11,668 nt of DNA, from contig JWZX01002084.1 in assembly GCA_001275005.1 (NCBI GenBank), positions 1 through 11,668 of the forward strand. Direction: 5' to 3'. Every line of letters begins with the position of its first letter. The first letter of the stretch is position 1. The position numbers and the translations under genes were made by a program. The notes beneath the pieces are model-generated. The model saw nothing but the letters and a program-made list of their open reading frames with translations. It made no database searches and had not been told where the DNA came from. The DNA comes from Chrysochromulina tobinii (lineage: Eukaryota; Haptophyta; Prymnesiales; Chrysochromulinaceae). This document shows, piece after piece, positions 1 to 7,346 of the stretch.

Positions 1-31
1 CCCTCGCCTCCTCCATCGCCGCCGCCATCGC

Positions 32-63
<32 letters not shown>

Positions 64-1002
64 TCGCCGCCGTCGTCGCCGGCACTTTCACCCCCGCTTA
101 CACCGCCAACATTACCACCGCCGTTCCCGCCACCATCACCGCCTCCCTCGCCTCCCCCGACGCCGCCGCCATCGCCGCCACCATTGCCACCGCTGTCCCC
201 TCCACCTTCGCCGCTACCCTCACCGCCACCCTCTCCGCCACCCTCACTGCCTCCATCGCCACCTCCGCTCTCGCCACCGCCGCCGTCGCCGCCATCGCCA
301 CCGCCGTCGCTGCCGCCTTCACCGCCTCCTTCACCTCCACCCTCGCCGCCACCCTCGCCGCCTCCCTCACCGCCTCCCTCGCCTCCCCCATCGCCGCCGC
401 CATCGCCGCCGCCGTCACCGCCACCATCGCCACCGCCTTCGCCACTGCCATCGCCGCCACTTTCGCCCCCGCTTACACCGCCACCATTACCACTGCCGTT
501 CCCGCCACCATCACCGCCTCCCTCGCCTCCCCCGACGCCGCCACCGTCGCCGCCACCATTGCCACCGCCGTCCCCTCCACCTTCGCCGCTACCCTCACCG
601 CCACCCTCTCCGCCACCCTCGCTGCCTCCATCGCCACCTCCGCTCTCGCCACCGCCGCCGTTGCCGCCGCCGTCACCGCCGCCATCGCCTCCATCGCCAC
701 CTCCGCGCTCTCCGCCGCCGCCGTCGCCGCCGCCATCGCCACTGCCGTCGCCACCGTCGTCGCTGCCGCCTTCATCGCCGCCTTCACCGCCACCCTCATC
801 TCCGCCCTCACCGCCTCCCTCACCGCCTCCCTCTCCGCCTCCCTCGCCTCCTCCATCGCCGCCGCCATCGCCACCGCCGTCGCCGCCACCGTCGCCACCA
901 CCGTTGCCACCACCGTCGCCACGACCCTCACCTCCACCTTCGCCGCCACCCTCACCGCCACCCTTGCCACCACCGCCCTCGCCACCGCCGCCACGCCTGC
1001 CG
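1..1002 (+). repeat. Ser-Pro-Pro-Pro coding array with higher-order duplication
   Basis: About 1 kb of TCN-CCN-CCN-CCN codons. Inside it, bases 1-285 and 376-660 line up at a constant offset of 375 bases (125 codons). Over 84-285 versus 459-660 I count about seven mismatches in 202 bases. The first 30 or so bases also recur at 841-872. The array therefore grew partly by copying long blocks, not only by slippage of 12-base units. Long open frames on the opposite strand here are a by-product of the repeat. Confidence 0.85.
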
Positions 1003-3852
1003 GTCTCCCAAGGCACCGTTTACGTTGAAGTGCAGGCAACTAGGGTGACATTGTCCTTTGGCGTTGCAGCCACTCTCGAAGACTTTTCTGAAGCTGCACG
1101 ACAAGAACTGGCCGACGGGCTTTCCGATCTTCTCAGTTGCTACACGCCAAATTGCCAACTTTACCTTGCTGTCACCGCAGCAAGTGTCCGGGTAGTGGCA
1201 ACGCTGGTGATCCCAAACACGCAGACGCTGGCGGGTGCGCAGGCAGCGTACAACAACATCGCCTTACGCGTAGGTAACTTCACAGCTTTGCCACCAGAAG
1301 TCCTCTCCAGCGTCCTTGGAGTCAATGTGTCGGCAGCTGTCACCGTTGCCGTCGATTACAATAGCACCACCACGATTGCAGTAGCACCGCCGCCCCCACC
1401 AGGAGTGCCGTCAACCAAGGATTCCAGCGCGGCCGCCAGCGCGTCGCCGCTCATCCTGGCCATAGTCCTCGGCGCGGTCGTATTGGTGGCCCTAGTGGTC
1501 GCTAGCTGCCTCTTCCGACGCCACTTCAAGCGACTAGACGCCGACAAGCGCGCCGACATTCAAATCGACGACGAAATCGAGATTCCCATCGACGCCCCGA
1601 CGAAGCCAAGGACAAGACCGCCACTGCCGCCTCGGCCTCGGCTGCTGAATCAGGGCTCGCCCGAGCAAGAGCCGCAGAGCTCCAGCTTGCACCCGTCTGC
1701 CCTCACCTTTAGCGTGCAGGACACACCGGGGCCGTCTGCCCTCACCTTTAGCGTCCAGGACACGCCGGGGCCGCCCGCGTGGGTGCTCTCCGTTGAGCCT
1801 ACTTCAAAGGTCTCCGAGCAACACAGTCGTCTGGGGGCTCTGCCGATGCGGAAGATAAATCAAGTTGATCTCCTTGGAGATGTGGAGCTGGGCCCTCCAC
1901 CGGCGGAACTAGAGCTAGCCGCCAAGGTGGCCACACTGGAGGCGCAGCTCGCGGAAGCACTCGCGCAGCTTGCGGCGAAAGCGCCTCCGGAGCCCACGGA
2001 AATTGAGCTCAGCCCACGGCCGCCGCCCCCACCCGAGCCCTTTGAAGAAGTCGCGTTGGGCCCACTGCCACCGCCTAAGCACACTGAAGGCATCGAGTTG
2101 AGCCCAGCGCCACCGCCCGCGCCCACAGAGCCGCAGAGACTCTTCCCGCTGGATCTCGTGTCGCCACGAGAGTTTTTCGTGCTGAACGGGAGCATGTCGC
2201 CAGAGCAGCCCAGCCACGGAGATCCCATCTCGGACCACGGAGATCCCATCTCGGACCGTGGAGATCACATCTCGGACCGTGGAGATCCCATCTCGGACCG
2301 CGGAGATTCCATCTCGGACCACGGAGATCAGCCGCCACCCAGCAGCAACGTCCCGTCGCCACAGCAACACCCCGACGACGGCGCCTCGCTGCGGCAAAGT
2401 ACTGGCGCCTCGCCGCGGAACAGCATCGATGCCTCGCCTCAGCTCAGCACCGGAGCCTTGCCACGGCACCGCATCCACAGCTCGCCGCGAGAGCTCTTTC
2501 GCGAAAGAGGAAAGGTTCGGAGGGCAGGTCAGGGGGGCTGGTCGCCGCGGGACCAGGTCACTTTCGGCGGGTGGTCGCCGCGCGAACAGGTTGTTCTCGG
2601 CGGACAAGCTTCCCTTCCCCACTACGCAAATCCACCTGCCATCAGTTCACAGGCGGCACCGTCCAACCACTCAACGGACCCAAAGTGCGCGAGTTCGGCC
2701 GACGTGTTGCTTCGAGGGCGCTATACTCCCACGCTCACGCCTGCGGCCACCGCATCGGTAAAGTGCTTCCAAGCCGGAGGCATCGACCTCGACTTGCCTG
2801 TGCGCAGAATTCCGTCGCAGTCGGCTGAAGACCAACGTGTGCCGCGCCTCCCCCTGGCGCCCGAGGCCGCACCCACGCCGGCATCGCCGAGGGCGCACCA
2901 GCGATTTCAGGTGACGCTCTCTCCGCGTCCGCGCAATGCCATCGGGTCCAAGCCCATCTTGGATATCATGTCACCACGGCAGAATGAAGCGTCCCATGCA
3001 CCGGCGGCGCAGGGCATCACGCAAATCTTACCCGCCGGACCGGAGCCCATCCAGCGACCCGCGCCACGTCGGCCGGCGCCGGTGCTGGCGCCTCCGCCGG
3101 CAGCGGCTCGACCGGTAAGGGGACCAGCAGAGCACGAGCCAGGCAAACCGAGCTTCGCCGGGATGGCGGATCTCGAGCAGGCGGCCACACTGCCACCCGT
3201 CTCCGCGGCACTTCAGCGCGCACGTGTGGGAGCGATACTCGAGCAGGGCCCGTTGCCATCGATGCCAAGCGCATGGCTCGGCGATGAAGCGTACAACCCG
3301 GGGCGTCGTGTTGGGCGGGTCGAGGAAGTAGACGTGCACATCGTCGTCAAGGACGACACATTGTACGACGATGAGGTTAGCAGGACTCCTGGCACGTTCA
3401 ACAATGCGGCTGATGATGGCCAGCTGCATCACCCTCCCGATGGCTCTGCGCCGGTGCGTGCGTGCGTGCGGCAGTGCGTGCGGCAGGTGACCCCGTTCCA
3501 TCAGCAGGTGGTTCAGCTATATCCGCCGCCTGCTCCGGCAACAGCGTCAGGGGCAATCCAACGAGGAGCACGCACGCCCACGCGGAGCGCAAAGCTCGCG
3601 CATTTGCGCTCCTACAACGAGCGTTTTCGTGGCGGGCCCACGTCCGAGCGTCCTCCGGTGCAGACGCCCATGGCGAGAAGTCCTCGAGCCGTGGAGCCAC
3701 CCCAGGAGCCATCGCTGGTCCGACAGGCGCGCGAGCCGTCGAACCCTCTCTTTCGTACCCTGAATATCGAGGTGCCCTCTTTCCTATCAAGGTGGCAGCT
3801 AGAGGCGGACGAGGGCACCTCTTCGACACCGCGTGTGCTTCCCAAGGCGTAA
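1..3852 (+). CDS. Pherophorin-like membrane protein with SEA-like domain and long repeat-rich cytoplasmic tail (5' partial)
   Basis: The frame is open from base 1 to the TAA at 3850-3852 (1283 residues) and has no ATG before or inside the Pro array, so the true start and any signal peptide lie left of the window. Residues 1-334 are almost entirely Ser-Pro-Pro-Pro, as in algal hydroxyproline-rich wall proteins. Residues 335-460 form a mixed alpha/beta-looking domain with two cysteines and three N-glycosylation sequons (N426, N442, N454). It resembles SEA-like domains that sit beside membrane segments in algal proteins; this is inference. Residues 484-505 are a clean transmembrane helix followed by a basic stop-transfer stretch (RRHFKR). 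About 775 cytoplasmic residues follow, with a short Leu/Ala coiled coil near 632-660, several small tandem repeats and ten Ser-Pro-Arg motifs. A type I topology with an extracellular stalk fits. The gene may be a wall-to-cytoplasm linker or receptor; no catalytic domain is visible. Confidence 0.85.
1693..1770 (+). repeat. 39-base tandem repeat, two copies
   Basis: Two 13-residue copies (PSALTFSVQDTPG) at 1693-1731 and 1732-1770 differ at about two bases. A degenerate third copy (PPAWVLSVEPT) follows. They lie in the cytoplasmic tail of gene 1. Confidence 0.9.
1882..2127 (+). repeat. Degenerate acidic/Pro repeat (E-x-EL-S/G-P-x-PPP)
   Basis: Four diverged protein-level copies: VELGPPP, EIELSPRPPPP, EVALGPLPPP and GIELSPAPPP. 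A Leu/Ala coiled coil of about four heptads sits between copies one and two. The repeat is clear in protein and only weak in DNA, so it is older than the tandem repeats around it. Confidence 0.7.
2215..2328 (+). repeat. 21-base tandem repeat (HGDPISD heptad), five copies plus a partial
   Basis: Full units start at 2215, 2236, 2257, 2278 and 2299, with a partial unit at 2320. Each encodes (H/R)GD(P/H/S)ISD. The copies differ by only a few bases, so the expansion is recent. The unit length is a multiple of three and keeps frame. Confidence 0.95.
2383..2502 (+). repeat. 24-base (8-residue) repeat, five diverged copies
   Basis: Units at 2383, 2407, 2431, 2455 and 2479 encode ASLRQSTG, ASPRNSID, ASPQLSTG, ALPRHRIH and SSPRELFR. 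The core is Ala-Ser-Pro-Arg/Gln. DNA identity is modest, so this is an older array than the 21-base one just upstream. Confidence 0.8.
2536..2601 (+). repeat. 33-base tandem repeat, two copies
   Basis: GWSPRDQVTFG is followed directly by GWSPREQVVLG. Both carry the Ser-Pro-Arg motif that recurs through the tail of gene 1. Confidence 0.85.
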
Positions 3853-4016
3853 GAGGAGCAGCACCCCTCGCTCCACCTCGAAATGGACTGACTGTGAGCC
3901 GTAGCGTGCGTAGAGGGGTACCGGTAAGTTTCTAGATAAAATGGACAGCTTAATCAGCAGTAACCACATTCGCACCCAAAAAGGAAGTCCTTTCCGTCGC
4001 GTCGTGGCCCCTCGAG
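3853..4016 (+). other. Gap between genes 1 and 2, with upstream ATGs and a donor-like site
   Basis: This stretch must hold the 3' end of gene 1 and the 5' region of gene 2. It contains ATG-GAC-TGA at 3884 and an ATG in good context (AAAATGG) at 3941. The latter is out of frame with gene 2 and stays open into it. A consensus-like splice donor (CCG|GTAAGT) lies at 3924, and an AG ends at 4016 directly before the gene 2 ATG. No TATA box or polyadenylation hexamer was recognised. Confidence 0.5.
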
Positions 4017-5222
4017 ATGCAGAGAAAGGGGGGCTTCTGGTTGGATGCCGCCGGCGCCGAGGTGCAACGAATTTGGTTAATCGTGCTGCTCTGGATTGTT
4101 CTCTCCTTGTCACTCTCGTACTACAACTCGTGGCTGCTGCGGGGTACGCAGCCGGGCGAATTGCACAGGATCCGTCAACCAGGCTTTGCGTTCCCCTTCT
4201 TCTACACGTTGCACCAAACGGTGTTCCAATCTGTCGTGCTACAGATCATGTTCTGCTTCGTCGACGAAGCCACCGTACGACCAAGCTGGGTAGCTTTCAA
4301 GAAGCACTGGCCACTGCTCATCGTGCTGACCCCCGGCCGGGTGATGCAAGAGGGTGTCGAGAACCTCGCGCTCACGTATTTTGGCTCGCCCGCCATGATG
4401 CAAGGGAGCTTCATGCTGTGCGTGCCCCTCTTCACGATGCTGCTTGCGTGTGTCATCGAGGGCCGGCGCTTTCGATGGGAGCTTGTGCTGTCAGTGGTCG
4501 GCATCACCGGCGCGTGTACGCAGGTGACGCTTGGATGTGCCATGATACTTATGGAGCCGATCGTAACGGCGCTCGGCGTAGTCGCCGCGCTGGGCAACGC
4601 TGTGACTCCTGTGATCGCCGCGCTACTGCTACGCTCGCCGGACAACAGCGTGCTTGTGCTTGGGTGGTGGCAGGCGGTACTGAAGCTGCCCGTATACCTA
4701 ACGGCGTGGCTCTTGTCCAATGAGCGCTGGTCCTCCCTGCAGTACCTCGTCAACTATCCAATGATCGAGTGCTTCTGCCTTGTCGGCTCGTGCATAGCCC
4801 TGTGCTTCTGCCTCGTCACGTTCAATGTCATCCGGGAAACCTCGTCGCTGACCAACGTAGTCTTGGGCTCGACGACGCACATCGTGATGGTGGTGCTCGC
4901 CGCCTACGTTGTCGAGCAGCTCTCCAACGTCTTGATCAACCTGGGCGTGGCACTCTACGTACCCGCCCTCTTGGCGTACGCGCTGCTAATGCTCGCAAAC
5001 TGCGGCACCTACGTCGGTTCGAGCACCGAGGGGTTGCCGCTAAAGGGGCCGCCCAATGAGACAACTGCCCTCTCGTCCAACGGGCGCGTGCAGGCTGGCG
5101 TCTACCAGCCAACGCAGCGCGCGGACGGCACCTTCGACTGGCTGGTGGTGCCCAGTCGAGCGACTGTCGTACGTCGTGCGCCCATCTTGTCCTGGCTCTT
5201 AGGCTATGAATCAACGAACTAA
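4017..5222 (+). CDS. SLC35/TPT-family (drug/metabolite transporter superfamily) membrane protein
   Basis: 401 residues, about ten hydrophobic helices between residues 17 and 333, then a hydrophilic tail (334-401). The N-terminal pattern SYYNSWLL (34-41) followed by FAFPFFYTLHQ (57-67) matches the FYNKW...FPLF-T-LH signature of the SLC35/triose-phosphate-translocator group. The stretch TSSLTNVVLG (275-284) matches the TSxLTxxVxG motif near the C-terminal end of that fold. Family members exchange nucleotide sugars, phosphorylated sugars or related metabolites across Golgi, ER or plastid membranes. The charged residues used by plastid phosphate translocators look absent (see findings), so substrate and membrane are open. 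The start at 4017 is the first ATG in this frame that gives a complete first helix. No introns are needed. The GC-rich codon use resembles that of its neighbours. Confidence 0.8.
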   Translation: MQRKGGFWLDAAGAEVQRIWLIVLLWIVLSLSLSYYNSWLLRGTQPGELHRIRQPGFAFPFFYTLHQTVFQSVVLQIMFCFVDEATVRPSWVAFKKHWPLLIVLTPGRVMQEGVENLALTYFGSPAMMQGSFMLCVPLFTMLLACVIEGRRFRWELVLSVVGITGACTQVTLGCAMILMEPIVTALGVVAALGNAVTPVIAALLLRSPDNSVLVLGWWQAVLKLPVYLTAWLLSNERWSSLQYLVNYPMIECFCLVGSCIALCFCLVTFNVIRETSSLTNVVLGSTTHIVMVVLAAYVVEQLSNVLINLGVALYVPALLAYALLMLANCGTYVGSSTEGLPLKGPPNETTALSSNGRVQAGVYQPTQRADGTFDWLVVPSRATVVRRAPILSWLLGYESTN

Positions 5223-5526
5223 GTACTGGTACAACTACAGTACTCAGTAGGTCATCGTAGGCAAGTGTATCTGCCATTCGGCCGGATGCCATGTTTCGAT
5301 TTGAATAGTCGTCTTGTGATGGCCGCTCGCGGATCGAGATTGAGAGTGGACGAGAGAACGATGCTTAGAATGAGATGAGTCATCAGGGATGGGCCGCGCC
5401 TAAGAAAGGGGCAGCTCCGAGAACATCGACTCGCCGCAGGTGGCCGCCCGCGCGCGTCCGCGTGCGCACGGCGCCGACGAGTGCAACGTCCAGGACAGTG
5501 GGCGGTACAAAGGCCAAGCCATCTGT

Positions 5527-5545
5527 TTCCCCACTGAGCGGGGAA
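5527..5545 (+). other. Small hairpin between genes 2 and 3
   Basis: TTCCCC (5527-5532) pairs perfectly with GGGGAA (5540-5545) around a seven-base loop. It is short and has no U-run, so it could be part of an RNA fold or chance. Confidence 0.25.
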
Positions 5546-5563
5546 CCAGCCGCGAGACGGCAG

Positions 5564-5574
5564 CCCCCCCCCCC
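5564..5574 (+). repeat. C11 homopolymer
   Basis: Eleven consecutive C residues in non-coding DNA. It is a likely site of length variation or sequencing error, but it affects no called gene. Confidence 0.9.
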
Positions 5575-5783
5575 GTTTGTGAGTGGAACAGGTTGCGGAT
5601 GGGACCCCGATTTGGCACCAATTGAACCACGAAACTTGAGAAAGGGTCAGTTGAATCGACACACAAGGTACCGACCAGCCACTACCACGCGAAACACTGC
5701 CACGCAGTGGTCGCGTCGCTCGGTGGACTAACTTCAGGTCGGTTCCAGACACGACCTTTTCAAGTGTGAATCGTGAATTGGCC

Positions 5784-7121
5784 ATGCTCGTTCGGACGCT
5801 GAACACCCCGCTCGCCCGTGTGCGTTCTCTGTGCTCCTCGACAGCGGCAGCGCTTCTTCAGAACCAATTTGCCACTGGCGGTCTTGCCGTGCTGGCGGGC
5901 GGCGCCGGTCTTGCGGCCTTGCGCTCGCTTGCCAACGTTGCATTCGATGCCGTCCTCCGGCGCCTTGTTCTGCGTGCAGAGTTTGACTCTCGGGATGATT
6001 CCTACCGATGGCTAACTGCTTGGCTTGCGGCTCATCCGCACTTTCAGACGACGCGGCGCTTCTCCGTGGTCACCACGCTGCGGCGGCTGGGTGCCAGCTC
6101 CATTGAAGATGATGGACAGGGCAGCGGGCAAGGCGGCGTGATCCTTCTCCCTTTGGGCACGGCCATCATGCGCCACAAGCACAGCTGGCTGATCGTGGCC
6201 CGAGAGAGGCACACCGACACCCGCCCAACCGACACCGGAAAGGAGCGCGAGACTCTCACCTTCCACATCCCGGGCGGCACTAAGCATGACCTGTTGGAGC
6301 TCGTCGAGGAAGCGCGCACGGCTTTCGAGGCGAGGCAGCGCGGCTGGACGTCCATCTATCACATGGACGAGTATGGCAGCTGGGGACGTGTGGGCGCCAA
6401 ACCGTCGCGGCCCGCCTCCTCCGTCATTCTCCATGACGCCGCGCAGGTCGCGACGCTGCTCGAGGATACGCGCCGCTTCTTACGCTCGGCACAGTGGTAC
6501 GCGAGTCGGGGCATACCCTACCGCCGAGGCTACCTGCTACACGGGCCGCCGGGTACCGGTAAGACCTCTCTGGTCACCGCCCTTGCCGGGGAGCTCGGCC
6601 TCCCTATCTATGCTGCCTCGCTCGCGAGTGCTCGCCTTTCAGACGATACGTTCGCCGAAGCCCTCGGGTCCGCTGCGCCGCGCTGCCTGCTGCTGCTGGA
6701 GGATGTCGATGCGGCCTTCGTGCAGCGCGAGAGCCAGAGTGCCGGTGGCACGGGGTTGAGCTTCTCCGGCCTCCTCAACGCCCTCGACGGCGTCGCTGCC
6801 CAGGAAGGCCGGTTGCTCTTCCTCACGACCAACCACCCCGAACGACTGGACGCCGCACTCGTGCGTCCAGGGCGTGTGGACGTGCGGCTCGCGTTCCGGC
6901 TGTGCACGGTCAACCACGTGCTCAGCTACGCTCGCCACTTTTACCACGAGTGGGGCGAGCTCGGCGTCGAGATCGAGCGGAAGCTCACGGCATGCATCCC
7001 GCCCGAGACGGTCTCGGTTGCGGAGCTCCAAGGCGCGCTCATGCAGCACCCAGACAGCCCGAGCCATGCGGTGGAGGTGTGCCGAAAGCTCTTTGCAGAG
7101 CGCGCTCCTGTAGTCCGTTAG
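5784..7121 (+). CDS. BCS1-like mitochondrial AAA ATPase
   Basis: 445 residues from the ATG at 5784. A GTG 18 bases upstream is in frame but is an unlikely eukaryotic start, and no ATG lies between it and the stop at 5652. Order: Arg-containing N-terminus (1-28), one hydrophobic helix (about 30-46), the BCS1 N-domain (about 65-215, including RDDSYRWLTAWLAAHP), then WYASRGIPYRRGYLLHGPPGTGK. Walker A is 254-261 (K260, T261). Walker B is LLLLEDVDAAF with E306 and D307. The second region of homology has R361 and R364 (RPGR). Known BCS1 sits in the mitochondrial inner membrane and moves the folded Rieske iron-sulfur protein into complex III; other family members differ. Length and order match the family (about 420-500). 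The P-loop reads GTGKTS where many BCS1 proteins have CGKSS or SGKSS. All ATPase residues are present, so it should be active. Substrate and location are inferred. Confidence 0.93.
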   Translation: MLVRTLNTPLARVRSLCSSTAAALLQNQFATGGLAVLAGGAGLAALRSLANVAFDAVLRRLVLRAEFDSRDDSYRWLTAWLAAHPHFQTTRRFSVVTTLRRLGASSIEDDGQGSGQGGVILLPLGTAIMRHKHSWLIVARERHTDTRPTDTGKERETLTFHIPGGTKHDLLELVEEARTAFEARQRGWTSIYHMDEYGSWGRVGAKPSRPASSVILHDAAQVATLLEDTRRFLRSAQWYASRGIPYRRGYLLHGPPGTGKTSLVTALAGELGLPIYAASLASARLSDDTFAEALGSAAPRCLLLLEDVDAAFVQRESQSAGGTGLSFSGLLNALDGVAAQEGRLLFLTTNHPERLDAALVRPGRVDVRLAFRLCTVNHVLSYARHFYHEWGELGVEIERKLTACIPPETVSVAELQGALMQHPDSPSHAVEVCRKLFAERAPVVR

Positions 7122-7346
7122 TTTCATTAGTACAAGTGCATTGTTTCTCCACTCGAGCATTGTTTTTGGCATGCGAAATCGCGCGGCTCAATTACTCAAA
7201 CTCACATTTGGTCTCCCTGAATTTGAGTGACGCCCACACTCCCAGGCACCCAGCTCACTGGTAGCCACCGGTGTCCAGCAAGCGGGCTCGTGCCCTATAC
7301 ACAGCACTCGCGTACCGTATTCTCGCGCTTGACGCTACAGTGAAGG
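7122..7346 (+). other. Gap between genes 3 and 4
   Basis: 225 bases without a gene. It is locally AT-richer just after the stop of gene 3 and contains CCTATACAC at 7294-7302, about 45 bases before the next ATG. An AG at 7339-7340 (CTACAG) precedes that ATG by six bases. Confidence 0.4.
7294..7302 (+). promoter_or_regulatory. CCTATACAC element, possible TATA-like box of gene 4
   Basis: The same nine bases occur at 11615-11623, ahead of the possible start at 11660. Both copies lie roughly 35-50 bases before an ATG. Two copies are too few to prove function. Confidence 0.2.

Larger units (their letters stand above)
5223..5783 (+). other. Intergenic region, largest gap in the window
   Basis: 561 bases with no convincing gene. 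It should hold the 3' UTR of gene 2 and the promoter/5' UTR of gene 3. Visible items are a C11 run at 5564-5574, a small hairpin at 5527-5545, and a 118-codon open frame from ATG 5375 to TAA 5731 with Arg/Thr-rich, domain-free translation that I regard as chance. No tRNA fold or TATA box was recognised. Confidence 0.5.

Noticed and set aside
184-186. TTG as the start of gene 1
   Set aside because: The frame is open to base 1 with the same Ser-Pro repeats, so the gene is cut by the window edge.
98-1039. Long open frames on the minus strand rich in Ala, Val and Met
   Set aside because: They are the reverse complement of the Ser-Pro codon array and have only repeat composition.
3454-3486. GTGC repeat as a regulatory or recombination site
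   Set aside because: It is a short in-frame simple repeat in the gene 1 tail (VRACVRQCVRQV), with nothing else to support a site.
3941-4723. 260-codon frame overlapping gene 2
   Set aside because: The translation lacks membrane helices or motifs, and gene 2 in the other frame is a clear transporter. Only its ATG is of interest.
5375-5731. 118-codon frame between genes 2 and 3
   Set aside because: No domain, Arg/Thr-rich composition typical of a random GC-rich frame, and the minus strand is equally open here.
5252-5806. 184-codon minus-strand frame
   Set aside because: It overlaps the start of gene 3, begins at GTG, and shows no recognisable motif.
3917-6564. Shared GGGTACCGGTAAG before gene 2 and in the Walker A coding region
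   Set aside because: About one 13-base match is expected by chance in a window of this size, and the second copy is fixed by the P-loop codons.
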